From Acidimicrobiia bacterium (GTDB lineage: Bacteria > Actinomycetota > Acidimicrobiia > Spongiisociales > Spongiisociaceae), in assembly GCA_003229305.1 (NCBI GenBank), contig QIDH01000001.1, forward strand, positions 1 to 53,660: a stretch of DNA of 53,660 nucleotides. Reading direction: 5' to 3'. Positions 43,744 through 53,509 of this stretch are shown here, piece by piece. The translations under genes were made by a program, and so were the position numbers. Positions within the stretch are counted from its first letter, which is position 1; every line of letters begins with the position of its first letter. The notes beneath the pieces are model-generated. The model worked only from the letters and a program-made list of their open reading frames with translations, was not told the DNA's origin and did no database searches.

Positions 43744-45426
43744 ATGGCTGACGAACTCAATCGATACAGCGCCCGCTTGACTCAGCGGGCGTCTCAAGGC
43801 GGATCGCAGGCGATGCTGTATGCGACCGGTCTAACCCCGGACGACATGGACAAGGCGCAGGTCGGGATCGCCTCCATGTGGTTTGAGGGCAACTCCTGCA
43901 ACATGCACCTCAACGATCTGGCCGCCAAGGTCAAAGAAGGTGTGGAGGCCGCCGGCCTGGTCGGGATGCGTTTCAACACGATCGGGGTGTCTGACGGGAT
44001 CTCCATGGGCACTGAGGGAATGCGTTTCTCCCTTCAATCTCGCGACCTCATCGCTGATTCGATCGAGACGGTGATGAGTGCCCAGTGGTACGACGCAAAC
44101 ATCTCGATCCCTGGATGCGACAAGAACATGCCTGGCGCGATCATCGCCATGGGTCGCCTCGACAGACCATCGCTCATGATCTACGGCGGAACGATCAGGG
44201 CAGGCGTGGCCCCATCGGGTGACCCGATCGATATCGGCAGTGCGTTCCAATCGTACGGGGAATTCATCGCCGACCGGATCACCAACGACGAACGCCTCGA
44301 TGTGGTTCGGTACGCGTGCCCAGGAGCTGGGGCGTGTGGAGGCATGTACACTGCCAACACCATGGCGTCGGCCATCGAGGCCCTCGGCATGAGCCTCCCA
44401 TATTCGGCCACTACACCGGCGACCGATCCGGCCAAATTCGACGAGTGTTTCGCGGCAGGTCAAGCCATCCTCCACCTCATGCAGAACGACATTCGACCCT
44501 CGACCATCATGACAAGGGCGGCTTTCGAAAACGCCATGGCTGTCACGATGGCTCTCGGCGGCTCCACCAATGCAGTGCTCCATCTGATCGCGATGGCGCA
44601 CTCGGTGGGCGTTGAGTTGACGATCGACGACTTCCAGGCGACCAGCGACCGGGTTCCGTATCTCGCGGATCTCAAACCGAGCGGTCGTTATGTCATGGAA
44701 GATCTACACGCGGTTGGCGGCATTCCGGGAGTGCTCCAGCTGTTGATGGACGGCGGTGTGATCGATGGCGACTGTCTTACCGTGACAGGCAAGACGGTCG
44801 CTGAGAATCTCGAGTCTCTTCCCGGTCTGGCTGACGACCAACGGATCGTGCAATCAATGTCTCATCCGATCAAGGAGACGGGCCATATCCAGATCTTGCG
44901 AGGCAGCCTCGCCCCAGAAGGCGCTGTCGCCAAGATCACCGGCAAGGAAGGCCTGCAGTTCGTGGGACCTGCTCTGGTATACGACAGCGAAGAGGCGATG
45001 CTGGCAGCCCTCGAGCGCTCTGCAATCGGCCCTGGGGTTGTGATTGTGATCCGCTACGAGGGGCCGAGGGGTGGGCCTGGCATGCGAGAGATGCTCACAC
45101 CTACTTCGGCGATAATGGGCGCAGGCTTGGGGGACGATGTCGCTCTATTGACAGACGGGCGGTTCTCAGGCGCGTCGCACGGGTTCATAATCGGACACGT
45201 CACACCTGAGGCCCAGGAGGGCGGTCCTATCGCCTTTGTCGAAGACGGCGACACCATATCGATCGATACGAAGACCCACGTGCTCAACCTGGACATTTCC
45301 GAAGACGAACTGGCCAGACGCAAGGCTGCATGGACCGCTCCGCCCTTCAAAGCCACCAGGGGCACCCTTGCCAAGTACATCAAGAACGTGAGCCCTGCGT
45401 CAGCGGGCTGCGTGACGGACGCCTAG
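43744..45426 (+). CDS. ilvD: Dihydroxy-acid dehydratase
   Basis: Fe-S dehydratase making 2-keto acids for valine and isoleucine; 560 aa. Cluster ligands are expected in [21 protein letters not shown] and [16 protein letters not shown]; the C-terminal [18 protein letters not shown] is the family signature. The ATG at 43744 is selected because conserved sequence starts there and an ideal -10 lies just before it. It is separate from the ilvBNC operon 5 kb downstream on the same strand. Confidence 0.95.
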   Translation: MADELNRYSARLTQRASQGGSQAMLYATGLTPDDMDKAQVGIASMWFEGNSCNMHLNDLAAKVKEGVEAAGLVGMRFNTIGVSDGISMGTEGMRFSLQSRDLIADSIETVMSAQWYDANISIPGCDKNMPGAIIAMGRLDRPSLMIYGGTIRAGVAPSGDPIDIGSAFQSYGEFIADRITNDERLDVVRYACPGAGACGGMYTANTMASAIEALGMSLPYSATTPATDPAKFDECFAAGQAILHLMQNDIRPSTIMTRAAFENAMAVTMALGGSTNAVLHLIAMAHSVGVELTIDDFQATSDRVPYLADLKPSGRYVMEDLHAVGGIPGVLQLLMDGGVIDGDCLTVTGKTVAENLESLPGLADDQRIVQSMSHPIKETGHIQILRGSLAPEGAVAKITGKEGLQFVGPALVYDSEEAMLAALERSAIGPGVVIVIRYEGPRGGPGMREMLTPTSAIMGAGLGDDVALLTDGRFSGASHGFIIGHVTPEAQEGGPIAFVEDGDTISIDTKTHVLNLDISEDELARRKAAWTAPPFKATRGTLAKYIKNVSPASAGCVTDA

Positions 45427-45434
45427 CGACCCCA

Positions 45435-45478
45435 CGAACCCCAAGCAACTCGAAGAGTTGCCTACAACCCTGGGTTCG
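45435..45478. terminator. Nested hairpin between ilvD and queG
   Basis: An outer stem CGAACCC/GGGTTCG (45435-45441 with 45472-45478) encloses an inner perfect stem GCAACTC-GAA-GAGTTGC (45445-45461). It lies between converging genes and can form from either strand. There is no T run, so termination strength is uncertain. Confidence 0.5.
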
Positions 45479-45484
45479 ATACGC

Positions 45485-46573
45485 CTACGAGGCGCGCCTC
45501 ATGGCTGCCCTCAGTTCTTCGAGGACTTGCTGGTCCTTTTCCCTTGCCGCGGCGTGCTGCAACGATTCTGCCGCCTCGCGACCGCCGAGCTGACCTAGAG
45601 CCCAGGCGGCGTGGCCTCGGATTCTCGGACTCCGGTGCTCGAGGCACTCGGCTATCGACGCGACCTGGGCTGGTCCGCCTACGTTGCCAAGCGCGACGAG
45701 GGCATTGCGCCTCAAGAAGTTCGGATCGTTCTTTGGAAAGTAGAAACGGCCGTACTTCGTTCGGATCTCGTCGTCTGTAGATTCGATCAGATCGACCAAG
45801 TCGACCGTTCCGCGCGAATCCGTCGAGATCGAAAGTCGTTGGCCGCCAGGCGGACACGCCTCCAGGCAATCGTCGCAACCGTAGATCCGGTCTGCCATGG
45901 CCGTTCGATACTCAACAGGTATCCATCCTGGCGCCTGGGCCATCGCGGCCAGGCAGCGGCGGGCGTCCAAGACTCCCGGTTCGACGAGGGCCCCGGTCGG
46001 ACATGCGGGCAGACAGGCCTCGCACGTGCCACAACCCCTGACCATCTGCGGGTCTGGTTCGAATTCATGATCGGTCACGATGGATCCGAGTAGCAACCAT
46101 GGCCCGGCCGACGGGGTCATGGCCATCGTGTTTTTCCCCCACCAGGCAATGCCCGCCCGCACCGCTGCGGCACGGTCGACGAGCCGGTTGTCATCGACGA
46201 GGGTCTCGGCCAACGCGCCATCTGCACGCAAAGCTCGAACCAACGGCGCCATGGCGTCCGTCAGCGGCTGGTACGCATCGTCAACGGCGAAGCGGGCAAT
46301 CCGACCCAAACCGGATCCTCGCGCCGGAGAGCCAGCCATCGGGAGGTAGCTACTCGCGACAACTACGAGTGACCTGGCCCAAACGAAGGAACGAACTACA
46401 TCGGTGGCCGTCTGTGGATCTGCGTACGTAAAAGCGAGCCGAGCATTGAGGCCCGCCTCGACCCTGTTTTGGATCGTGACGGCAACTTCGTCGAATGGGT
46501 CCGCGTTTGTGAAACCGATGGCCTCGAGACCGGATTCGCCGGCGAGCTCGCGCAGGTGTGCCTTCGACAACAT
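45485..46573 (-). CDS. queG: Epoxyqueuosine reductase QueG
   Basis: Cobalamin-dependent Fe-S enzyme of the last step of queuosine synthesis on tRNA; 362 aa. DRAAAVRAGIAWWGKNTM is the diagnostic cobalamin-site region; two ferredoxin-like cluster motifs follow (CGTCEACLPACPTGAL and CDDCLEACPPG), and the C-terminus has HEAT-like repeats (LVALGNVGGPAQVASIAECL, AAWALGQLGGREAAES). No other queuosine gene is in the window. Confidence 0.9.
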   Translation of the reverse strand: MLSKAHLRELAGESGLEAIGFTNADPFDEVAVTIQNRVEAGLNARLAFTYADPQTATDVVRSFVWARSLVVVASSYLPMAGSPARGSGLGRIARFAVDDAYQPLTDAMAPLVRALRADGALAETLVDDNRLVDRAAAVRAGIAWWGKNTMAMTPSAGPWLLLGSIVTDHEFEPDPQMVRGCGTCEACLPACPTGALVEPGVLDARRCLAAMAQAPGWIPVEYRTAMADRIYGCDDCLEACPPGGQRLSISTDSRGTVDLVDLIESTDDEIRTKYGRFYFPKNDPNFLRRNALVALGNVGGPAQVASIAECLEHRSPRIRGHAAWALGQLGGREAAESLQHAAAREKDQQVLEELRAAMRRAS

Positions 46574-46645
46574 ACGACGAGGGTATCGGACCAGGTTTCG
46601 TTCCCGTCAGGTCCGAGCAATGTTGCCCGAAATCGCGCTCAGAGG

Positions 46646-46909
46646 TCAACCCGCTACCGCTGCTCCTCCGTCTCGAGGTAGCAGCCGCAAACGGGGCACC
46701 AGGCCCTCGTCGGCGAGGGCGCGGAGTGCGGACGTCTCTACCTCGCTGAGCTCGAGCGACCGACGATCACTGGACAAGAGCATGGTCATCACGCAATCGT
46801 CACATGCGCTGGTGTGCTGCATCGCGCAGCAGTCGCAATCGATGACCAACCCCCGAACCTCGCTCGTGGTACTTGATTCAGATGTAGGTCTGTCTTTCCA
46901 AGATTGCAT
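46646..46909 (-). CDS. Small Cys-rich protein
   Basis: An 87-aa protein from ATG at 46909 with AGGA four to five bases upstream. Its centre is IDCDCCAMQHTSACDDCVMT, with five cysteines spaced like a metal site, followed by a helical segment (LSEVETSALRALADEGLVPR). I do not recognise the family. It lies between queG and the NYN protein on the same strand. Confidence 0.6.
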   Translation of the reverse strand: MQSWKDRPTSESSTTSEVRGLVIDCDCCAMQHTSACDDCVMTMLLSSDRRSLELSEVETSALRALADEGLVPRLRLLPRDGGAAVAG

Positions 46910-46953
46910 GTCGTCCTTCGAATCCGCATCGCTGGTTGGTGTGGGTGTTGGAT

Positions 46954-46988
46954 GAGGGGGCCTGGGCCGGACGAACCCCGACCCCCTC
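46954..46988. terminator. Strong hairpin after the NYN gene
   Basis: GAGGGGG (46954-46960) pairs with CCCCCTC (46982-46988) around a 21-base GC-rich loop, about 100 bases downstream of the NYN gene stop on the minus strand. The rest of the 176-base gap (46910-47085) holds no gene I can support. Confidence 0.4.
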
Positions 46989-47085
46989 ACCGCCATCCCC
47001 GGCTTGCCTACTCCAATCCGCTTCTTGGCAGACACTACGAATCGGGTGTGACAAAACCGGACGACTCGCAACGATCGACTCGAAT

Positions 47086-48318
47086 TCAGATTCGGTTGAT
47101 CCATCCGGTCAGCGCTTGGCCCCACAGGCCAAGGGCGCCGACATGTTCCGAACCCTCCCTGACCCGCCGATCGGTAGAAACCACGATCGAGCTTCCTCCC
47201 AGCTCTGTTGCCAGCATGAGGATCTCATCATCTGCAAGGTGGCCTTGCGTGGTGAACCGCACCTCCACGCCACCAGGGCCGGACTCCGACGTGATTCCGC
47301 CCTCCTGACTCGAGTCGTATATGACGACCACTCTGTGCCTACTCACGGACAGCCGCCTCAATTTCGCCAGCTCTGCATTGAGTCGAGTCCGAAGCGTCGC
47401 CGATGCGAATTCCTGTGGATCCAACAGGTGCGTGACGTTGTAGCCATCGACCAGGAGCGTCACCGACTTTGGCAGCGAGATCACCCACTCGATGGCTGCG
47501 CGCGAATCCGGCGCCACTCCTGTCGGTAGGACTAGAGACAATTCGCCGAACGGGAGCGCAGGCTCGACAACGACGCTGTCTGGTCCAAACGCCACAACTA
47601 CCTCGTCCAGGAACCGGGCCCGATTGATCGGATCGAGATCGCTCCACAGCGAACGGGCGGGGGGCCGTTCGGCCGGGCGCTCCGCCCTACGCTCACGGAG
47701 GAGCTCTCTCCTGACCGCACTGAATCTGTCTTTCGTCTCGGCGAGTTCCTTGGTCACAGACTCGAGCTTCGCCTCGAGGCCTGACCGCTCTCGCCGGAGC
47801 GATTCGATCTCGTCTGCCTCTTCGCTCCGACTTGTCCTTGCAGCAGAACGGGCCGCGGTAGTCCGGCCCTCCGCTTCTGAAATCGCGAGCTCTGCTCGGC
47901 GTTGCGTCCGTTTCGCCTTGCGCCGGCAAGAGGTGAGCTCTTCCTCCAGCTCGGCGATGCGTTTGGCCAGCCGACGCCCTTGCCTCTCAGCAAGCTCCAC
48001 TTCGCCGTCCGCCCGCAGACCGGCCAGCCGCTCTTCCCAACCTTGCGGGCGACAAACAAACAGAGCAGACGCGGCGAGAGTCGGGATCTGCGAATCTGGG
48101 TCCGCCGTATCCCAATCGGCAACAACCTGGGCCCTGAACCACGAGTTGTTGTTCAATTCGTCGATGAGACTCCTGGCGAGAGGGGCTGGCAGGTTCCGGC
48201 CAGTCTGTTGGGAAACCCGCACCAGGCGGGCTGGAATCTCTTCGGGTTCGAGCCGCCGCAACGTAGCCCTGGCCGCGTCAACGGCCGGCCCAAACATCTC
48301 CAATGCGCTCTTGTCCAT
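47086..48318 (-). CDS. Coiled-coil NYN/YacP-like domain protein
   Basis: A 410-aa protein from ATG at 48318. Residues about 1-100 are helical; about 110-215 are a long charged coiled coil (RQGRRLAKRIAELEEELTSC, RRERSGLEAKLESVTKELAE); the last 150 residues are a NYN/PIN-like nuclease domain of the YacP type with TLLVDGYNVTHLL, VVIYDSSQEGG, DDEILMLATEL and VVSTDRRVRE, supplying the expected Asp residues for metal. RNA processing or binding is the likely role. Divergent from the ilvB leader. Confidence 0.82.
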   Translation of the reverse strand: MDKSALEMFGPAVDAARATLRRLEPEEIPARLVRVSQQTGRNLPAPLARSLIDELNNNSWFRAQVVADWDTADPDSQIPTLAASALFVCRPQGWEERLAGLRADGEVELAERQGRRLAKRIAELEEELTSCRRKAKRTQRRAELAISEAEGRTTAARSAARTSRSEEADEIESLRRERSGLEAKLESVTKELAETKDRFSAVRRELLRERRAERPAERPPARSLWSDLDPINRARFLDEVVVAFGPDSVVVEPALPFGELSLVLPTGVAPDSRAAIEWVISLPKSVTLLVDGYNVTHLLDPQEFASATLRTRLNAELAKLRRLSVSRHRVVVIYDSSQEGGITSESGPGGVEVRFTTQGHLADDEILMLATELGGSSIVVSTDRRVREGSEHVGALGLWGQALTGWINRI

Positions 48319-48350
48319 TCCGCTCACATCCGCCACGATCAAATACGAGG

Positions 48351-48380
48351 TTGACAAGAGTCTGCCAGCGAACGCATACT
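48351..48380 (+). promoter_or_regulatory. ilvBNC promoter
   Basis: A perfect TTGACA (48351-48356), an 18-base spacer and CATACT (48375-48380). The leader-peptide ATG starts eight bases after the -10, so the transcript begins at or just before it. Confidence 0.65.
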
Positions 48381-48388
48381 TCCGCGAG

Positions 48389-48421
48389 ATGATCAGCAAC
48401 CTTCTCGTAGTAATTCAGTAG
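48389..48421 (+). CDS. ilvL: Branched-chain leader peptide ([10 protein letters not shown])
   Basis: A 10-codon ORF, [10 protein letters not shown], ends with TAG one base before a stable hairpin and 33 bases before a terminator, ahead of ilvB. Six of ten codons are for Leu, Val or Ile, the products of the pathway. This is the layout of ribosome-mediated attenuation in ilv and leu operons. The leader is (nearly) leaderless; no ribosome site is visible. Confidence 0.7.
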   Translation: MISNLLVVIQ

Positions 48422-48484
48422 CGCACGCGTCACATCCCCGACGTGTGCGACACCATGCCCTCCCAACCGGGGGGCATTTTTCTT
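48422..48484 (+). promoter_or_regulatory. ilvB attenuator: pause hairpin plus Rho-independent terminator
   Basis: Stem 1 is CGCACGCGTC (48422-48431) with GACGTGTGCG (48440-48449), ten pairs with one G-U. The terminator stem is ATGCCCTCC (48455-48463) with GGGGGGCAT (48469-48477), nine pairs with one G-U, loop CAACC, followed by TTTTTCTT (overlapping the stem's last base). A ribosome stalled on the Leu-Val-Ile codons would cover the 5' arm of stem 1. A short alternative pairing CCCCG (48436-48440) with CGGGG (48468-48472) could act as antiterminator but is weak. Confidence 0.65.
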
Positions 48485-48534
48485 GCCCGATCCGCCCACA
48501 GACCCAGCCGACCCACGAACCAAAGGAACAGAAG

Positions 48535-50232
48535 ATGAGCGAGACGACCGGAGCCCACGCCCTGATCAAGTCCCTCGAACATGAGGGAGTCGAGGTGGCG
48601 TTCGGAGTACCCGGCGGCGCGATCCTGCCCGTCTACGACCCACTGTTGGACTCGCCTATCCGCCACGTTCTGGCTCGCCATGAACAGGGGGCCGGGCATA
48701 TGGCCCAGGGTTACGCATGGGCCACAGGCAAGGTCGGAGTGACCATCGCAACGTCGGGGCCTGGAGCCACGAATCTCGTGACACCGCTCGCGGACGCCCT
48801 GATGGATTCGGTCCCACTCGTCGCGGTCACTGGTCAGGTGCCCACATACGCGGTCGGCAACGACGCTTTTCAGGAGGCCTACACCACTGGCATCACTCTG
48901 CCTGCCACTAAACACAACTATTTCGTCACCGATGTCGAAGAGATCTCATCCGTCGTGCACGAGGCTTTCCACATTGCCTCTTCTGGTCGGCCTGGCCCGG
49001 TCCTAATTGATATCCCCAAGGACGTGCTCAACGCAAGAACCGTCTGGTCAGAGCCGGGAGAGCTCCACCTGCCTGGCTACAAGCCCACGACCAAACCTCA
49101 CCCTCGCCGAATCGCCGAGGCAGCCGAGATGATCGCTGCCGCAGAGCGACCGGTGCTCTATGTCGGGGGAGGCATCATCAAAGCGGAGGCTACCGAACAA
49201 CTGACCGCTCTGGCCGAGGCGACAGGGGCGCCGGTGGTGACCACGCTGATGGGCAGGGGTGCGATGTCAGACCACCACCCCAACGTGCTCGGGATGTCAG
49301 GCATGCACGGTGTCTACACCGCAACCTCGGCCATGCAAAAGGCGGATCTGCTGGTTGCTATTGGGGTCCGTTTCGACGACAGGGTGACAGGCGACCCTGA
49401 AGCGTTTGCGCCATTTGCCAAGGTGATTCACGCCGACATCGATCCCGCCGAGATAGGCAAGGTGCGCGAGCCGGAGGTGCCGATCGTGGGCGACGCCCGC
49501 CAGGTCCTGGTCGGATTGCTCGAGGCGTGGGGCGAACGTGAAACACCCAACCTGGACAAATGGTGGACGACGCTGCGCAATTGGCAGGAGGACTATCCGC
49601 TTCGGTACGACCAGCAGGATGACGGTCCGATCAAGCCCCAGTATGTGATCGAGCAGATCTACGAGGCAACGGGAGGCGATGCAACGGTGGTGGCCGGAGT
49701 CGGCCAGCATCAGATGTGGGCATCGCAGTTCTGGAAGTTCGATGATCCCCGCCGCTGGATCAACTCTGGCGGCCTGGGCACGATGGGCTTTGCCGTCCCA
49801 GCAGCGGTGGGCGCCAAGGTCGGGACTCCAGACGAGTTGGTGTATGCGATCGACGGGGACGGTTGCTTCCAGATGACCTTCCAAGAGATGATCACCGCGG
49901 CCGAGGAGAACGTACCTGTCAAGGTGGCCGTGATCAACAACAGGGCGTATGGCATGGTTCGCCAGTGGCAGCGGCTGTTCTACAACGAACGTTTCTCCGC
50001 ATCAGACCTCGGCTCAGGCATCGACTACGTGAAGCTGGCAGAGGGCATGGGATGTGTGGGTCTCAGAGCCGAAAAGCCTGAGGAGGTTGCCGACGTCGTC
50101 AGCCGTTCGTTGGAAATCAATGATCGCCCCGTGATCACCGAGTTCGTCGTCGACCGGGACGAGATGGTGTTCCCGATGGTTCCGGCCGGCGGATCGAACG
50201 ACATCATCATCAACGGACCGGAGGATCTGTGA
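48535..50232 (+). CDS. ilvB: Acetolactate synthase large subunit
   Basis: ThDP-dependent first common enzyme of valine, leucine and isoleucine synthesis; 565 aa from ATG at 48535 with AAAGGA upstream. [27 protein letters not shown] with the catalytic Glu, [23 protein letters not shown] (FAD region) and the ThDP motif [15 protein letters not shown] followed by INNRAYG are visible. Longer reading to 48445 would run through the terminator and is rejected. Confidence 0.96.
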   Translation: MSETTGAHALIKSLEHEGVEVAFGVPGGAILPVYDPLLDSPIRHVLARHEQGAGHMAQGYAWATGKVGVTIATSGPGATNLVTPLADALMDSVPLVAVTGQVPTYAVGNDAFQEAYTTGITLPATKHNYFVTDVEEISSVVHEAFHIASSGRPGPVLIDIPKDVLNARTVWSEPGELHLPGYKPTTKPHPRRIAEAAEMIAAAERPVLYVGGGIIKAEATEQLTALAEATGAPVVTTLMGRGAMSDHHPNVLGMSGMHGVYTATSAMQKADLLVAIGVRFDDRVTGDPEAFAPFAKVIHADIDPAEIGKVREPEVPIVGDARQVLVGLLEAWGERETPNLDKWWTTLRNWQEDYPLRYDQQDDGPIKPQYVIEQIYEATGGDATVVAGVGQHQMWASQFWKFDDPRRWINSGGLGTMGFAVPAAVGAKVGTPDELVYAIDGDGCFQMTFQEMITAAEENVPVKVAVINNRAYGMVRQWQRLFYNERFSASDLGSGIDYVKLAEGMGCVGLRAEKPEEVADVVSRSLEINDRPVITEFVVDRDEMVFPMVPAGGSNDIIINGPEDL

Positions 50233-50732
50233 CGGAGCAGCACACTCTCAGCGTCCTCGTCGAGGACAAACCAGGTGTATTGGCCAGAGTGGCGTCGACG
50301 CTCGCCAGGCGGGGGTTCAACATTCACTCCCTCGCCGTTGGACCGACCGCCGAAGCTGGCATGTCGAAAATGACGGTGGTCGTGAACGCCCCAGAGTTGG
50401 AGCAGGTCAAGAAACAGCTCCACAAGCTCATCAACGTTGTGAAGATCACCGAACTGGACCAGCATTTCGCCATCGAGCGCGAGATCATGCTGGTGAGGGT
50501 CAACGCCCCACCAGGCAAACGCGGAGAAATCCTCGAGGTGGCCTCAATCTTCAAGGCAACCGCGGTCGACGTCGCAGCCAACTCGATAACCTTCCAGGTG
50601 ACCGGCCAGCCCGCCAAGATCAACGACTTCTTGGACCTGATCCGCCCTTACGGGATGATGGATCTGGTGAAATCAGGGCGTATTGCACTGGCAAGAGAAC
50701 CGAAGGCGAGGAAGCTAAAAGCGACCGGATAG
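50229..50732 (+). CDS. ilvN: Acetolactate synthase regulatory subunit
   Basis: A 167-aa subunit with the N-terminal ACT domain ([34 protein letters not shown]) that binds valine for feedback control, and the C-terminal ALS small-subunit domain ([20 protein letters not shown]). GTG overlaps the ilvB stop as GTGA, giving coupled 1:1 synthesis. Confidence 0.95.
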   Translation: MTEQHTLSVLVEDKPGVLARVASTLARRGFNIHSLAVGPTAEAGMSKMTVVVNAPELEQVKKQLHKLINVVKITELDQHFAIEREIMLVRVNAPPGKRGEILEVASIFKATAVDVAANSITFQVTGQPAKINDFLDLIRPYGMMDLVKSGRIALAREPKARKLKATG

Positions 50733-51851
<1,119 letters not shown>

Positions 51852-51858
51852 ATCTCCG

Positions 51859-51882
51859 GCCGACCCGCTGTTTCGGATCGGC
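51859..51882 (+). terminator. Hairpin after ilvC
   Basis: GCCGACCC (51859-51866) and GGATCGGC (51875-51882) pair at seven of eight positions around an 8-base loop, followed by TAGCTTCTCC. A candidate terminator for the ilvBNC transcript, without a full T tract. Confidence 0.4.
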
Positions 51883-51910
51883 TAGCTTCTCCTGACAGGG
51901 AGGAGTCGCC

Positions 51911-53233
51911 ATGACAACCGACAGCGGATCGCCTGACGAAACAGGGGACCGTGGGGAACCGGCGGACGATGAGCTTCCGGGTTTTACTCCGGCGCCGACA
52001 CCACCGGAAGAGATCGAAGCACTCCAGCGAGAATCCGAAGCACTTCGCCAAGCCGATGCCGAGCTGGATCGTTGGTTCGAAAACGACTTTGGCGGTATGA
52101 AGGCGTTGAAGTATTTTCTTGTGGAATATGACCAAGGGTGGGATGAATCCCGTCCGTCAGACATCGCCAAGCGCTTCCCGGAGTTGCTTGTCGTGGTCGA
52201 TCTGCTCGCCCTCAATCCGGATATCCGTTTGTCCATTGGCGAGCCGCGTTGGTCTCGGCTGGCACGCGAAACCAAGGTCAATTTCCGCGAAATCAGCGAA
52301 TCACTGCATCTCAATCTGAAGGAAACGATCGGTGAGGAGTCGGCAGTCGATCAGACTCAAACACTGGACACTCCAAGGGAGACGGATCGTTCTGACTTGT
52401 TCGATGACGTCCCAGACAAGTCATTCGACGCCGGCCGCCTGGTTGTACCGGGAGAACACATAGATATCGAGCCTTCTGGGCTTGGCAGCGCCGGACCGAT
52501 GATTTCGCGCTGGATTTGGGTCGGCGGGGGTTTCGGGGTCATTGGGCTAGTCCTCGTTGGGGTCTTCGTTTTCGGTGGATCGGACGATCCTGATCCTCCG
52601 GTTCTTGAAGATGAGCCTTCGGTCGCTGCCGAGGAGACTATGGCAACTATCGACAAACCACCAACCTCCATTGCGGAAGAGGAGCCTGCCACCACGGTCG
52701 TTGCTGAGGAAGCTGGGACTCTGGTAGCCGATGTTGCGGCTTCCGCCTTTCCTGTGGGCTGGAACTTCACCGCCACCAAAACCGCCGTCATCGTGCCCGC
52801 ACCGGACTTCATCAGCGCCACTCCCATCGGGGCGGTGCTGCCCTGGTCCGTCGAGGTGACAGAATCATGCACCGGCGACGACTGCACATACACCTCCGTG
52901 GTCCGACCCCTCATCCCCGAGGTTGTGAGCGGTGAGGTTCCCGAAGCCACATGGGTCGTCGAAGGGGCGGATTGGTCATTGGACGCAGTTTGGTTCTCCA
53001 CCCAGTCGTCCTTCGGCGAGACCGTCTGCCTGATCGAGAAACACTGGACCTACCAGTTCACGGTGACCGAAGCAGAGGTTATCGAAGGTCGTTCAGTTGC
53101 GACAGCAATTTCGGGCACCTGGATCCAGAGAGACAAACTCGACCTTGCGGCGTCAACCGGCGACCTCTCGTTTTGCGGCGAACCCTGGGAATTGGCCGAC
53201 GAGTGGTCGGTCGTGGGCATAGGGACAGGCTGA
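51911..53233 (+). CDS. Single-pass membrane protein of unknown function
   Basis: A 440-aa protein. Residues 1-195 are acidic and cytoplasmic, with a helical part (EEIEALQRESEALRQADAEL, then FGGMKALKYFLVEYDQGW); one membrane helix is at about 203-225 (WIWVGGGFGVIGLVLVGVFV); a Glu/Thr/Val-rich stalk leads to an outer domain of about 170 residues with five cysteines (for example SCTGDDCTYTSVV). Type II topology is expected. GGAGG lies seven bases before the ATG. I do not recognise the family; the layout resembles a transmembrane sensor or anti-sigma-like protein, but no such domain is evident. Confidence 0.7.
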   Translation: MTTDSGSPDETGDRGEPADDELPGFTPAPTPPEEIEALQRESEALRQADAELDRWFENDFGGMKALKYFLVEYDQGWDESRPSDIAKRFPELLVVVDLLALNPDIRLSIGEPRWSRLARETKVNFREISESLHLNLKETIGEESAVDQTQTLDTPRETDRSDLFDDVPDKSFDAGRLVVPGEHIDIEPSGLGSAGPMISRWIWVGGGFGVIGLVLVGVFVFGGSDDPDPPVLEDEPSVAAEETMATIDKPPTSIAEEEPATTVVAEEAGTLVADVAASAFPVGWNFTATKTAVIVPAPDFISATPIGAVLPWSVEVTESCTGDDCTYTSVVRPLIPEVVSGEVPEATWVVEGADWSLDAVWFSTQSSFGETVCLIEKHWTYQFTVTEAEVIEGRSVATAISGTWIQRDKLDLAASTGDLSFCGEPWELADEWSVVGIGTG

Positions 53234-53266
53234 ACAGAGAACTACCGCCTTCTCGGCGTTTACACA

Positions 53267-53292
53267 CTTGCGTTCGGTAATTGCCGGCAAGC
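53267..53292 (+). other. Hairpin downstream of the membrane protein gene
   Basis: CTTGC and GCAAG pair with an inner CGG/CCG stem, 34 bases after the stop codon. The 276 bases from 53234 to 53509 hold no gene that I can support. Confidence 0.3.
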
Positions 53293-53360
53293 GATGGACT
53301 CTTTCGCTGAGGCTGGTCTCGACGTGACGTATCAGTCATTCCTCTTTGGGAGTGCCACTG

Positions 53361-53388
53361 GCTTCTTTGGCCAAAAACCGAAAGAAGC
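53361..53388 (+). terminator. Terminator-like hairpin
   Basis: GCTTCTTT (53361-53368) pairs perfectly with AAAGAAGC (53381-53388); GG/CC extends the stem past a one-base bulge, loop CCAAAAA. It is followed only by TT, so it is a moderate candidate for the end of the 51911-53233 transcript. Confidence 0.45.
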
Positions 53389-53444
53389 TTTGAACTAGTG
53401 ATTGACCTCAATGCGGACCGGATCCCAAAGTCGATCTCCGCTTT

Positions 53445-53503
53445 ACCCTGATGCTCAATCCGGGCTAACCCTGATGGAAGTGAGATCATCGAGGACTCAT
53501 AAT
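53445..53503 (+). promoter_or_regulatory. Leaderless -10 box and upstream direct repeat
   Basis: CATAAT (53498-53503) is six bases before the ATG at 53510. Upstream, ACCCTGATG occurs at 53445-53453 and again at 53468-53476, 23 bases apart, a spacing close to two helical turns, placed where an activator or repressor could bind. Confidence 0.35.
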
Positions 53504-53509
53504 TCTTGA

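Noticed and set aside
46940-47000. GC-rich hairpin resembling part of a tRNA
   Set aside because: No anticodon arm, D arm or CCA-compatible acceptor stem can be drawn; only one 7-bp stem is present.
48381-48534. T-box riboswitch upstream of ilvB
   Set aside because: No T-box sequence or specifier-loop architecture; the leader is too short, and the leader peptide explains the terminator better.
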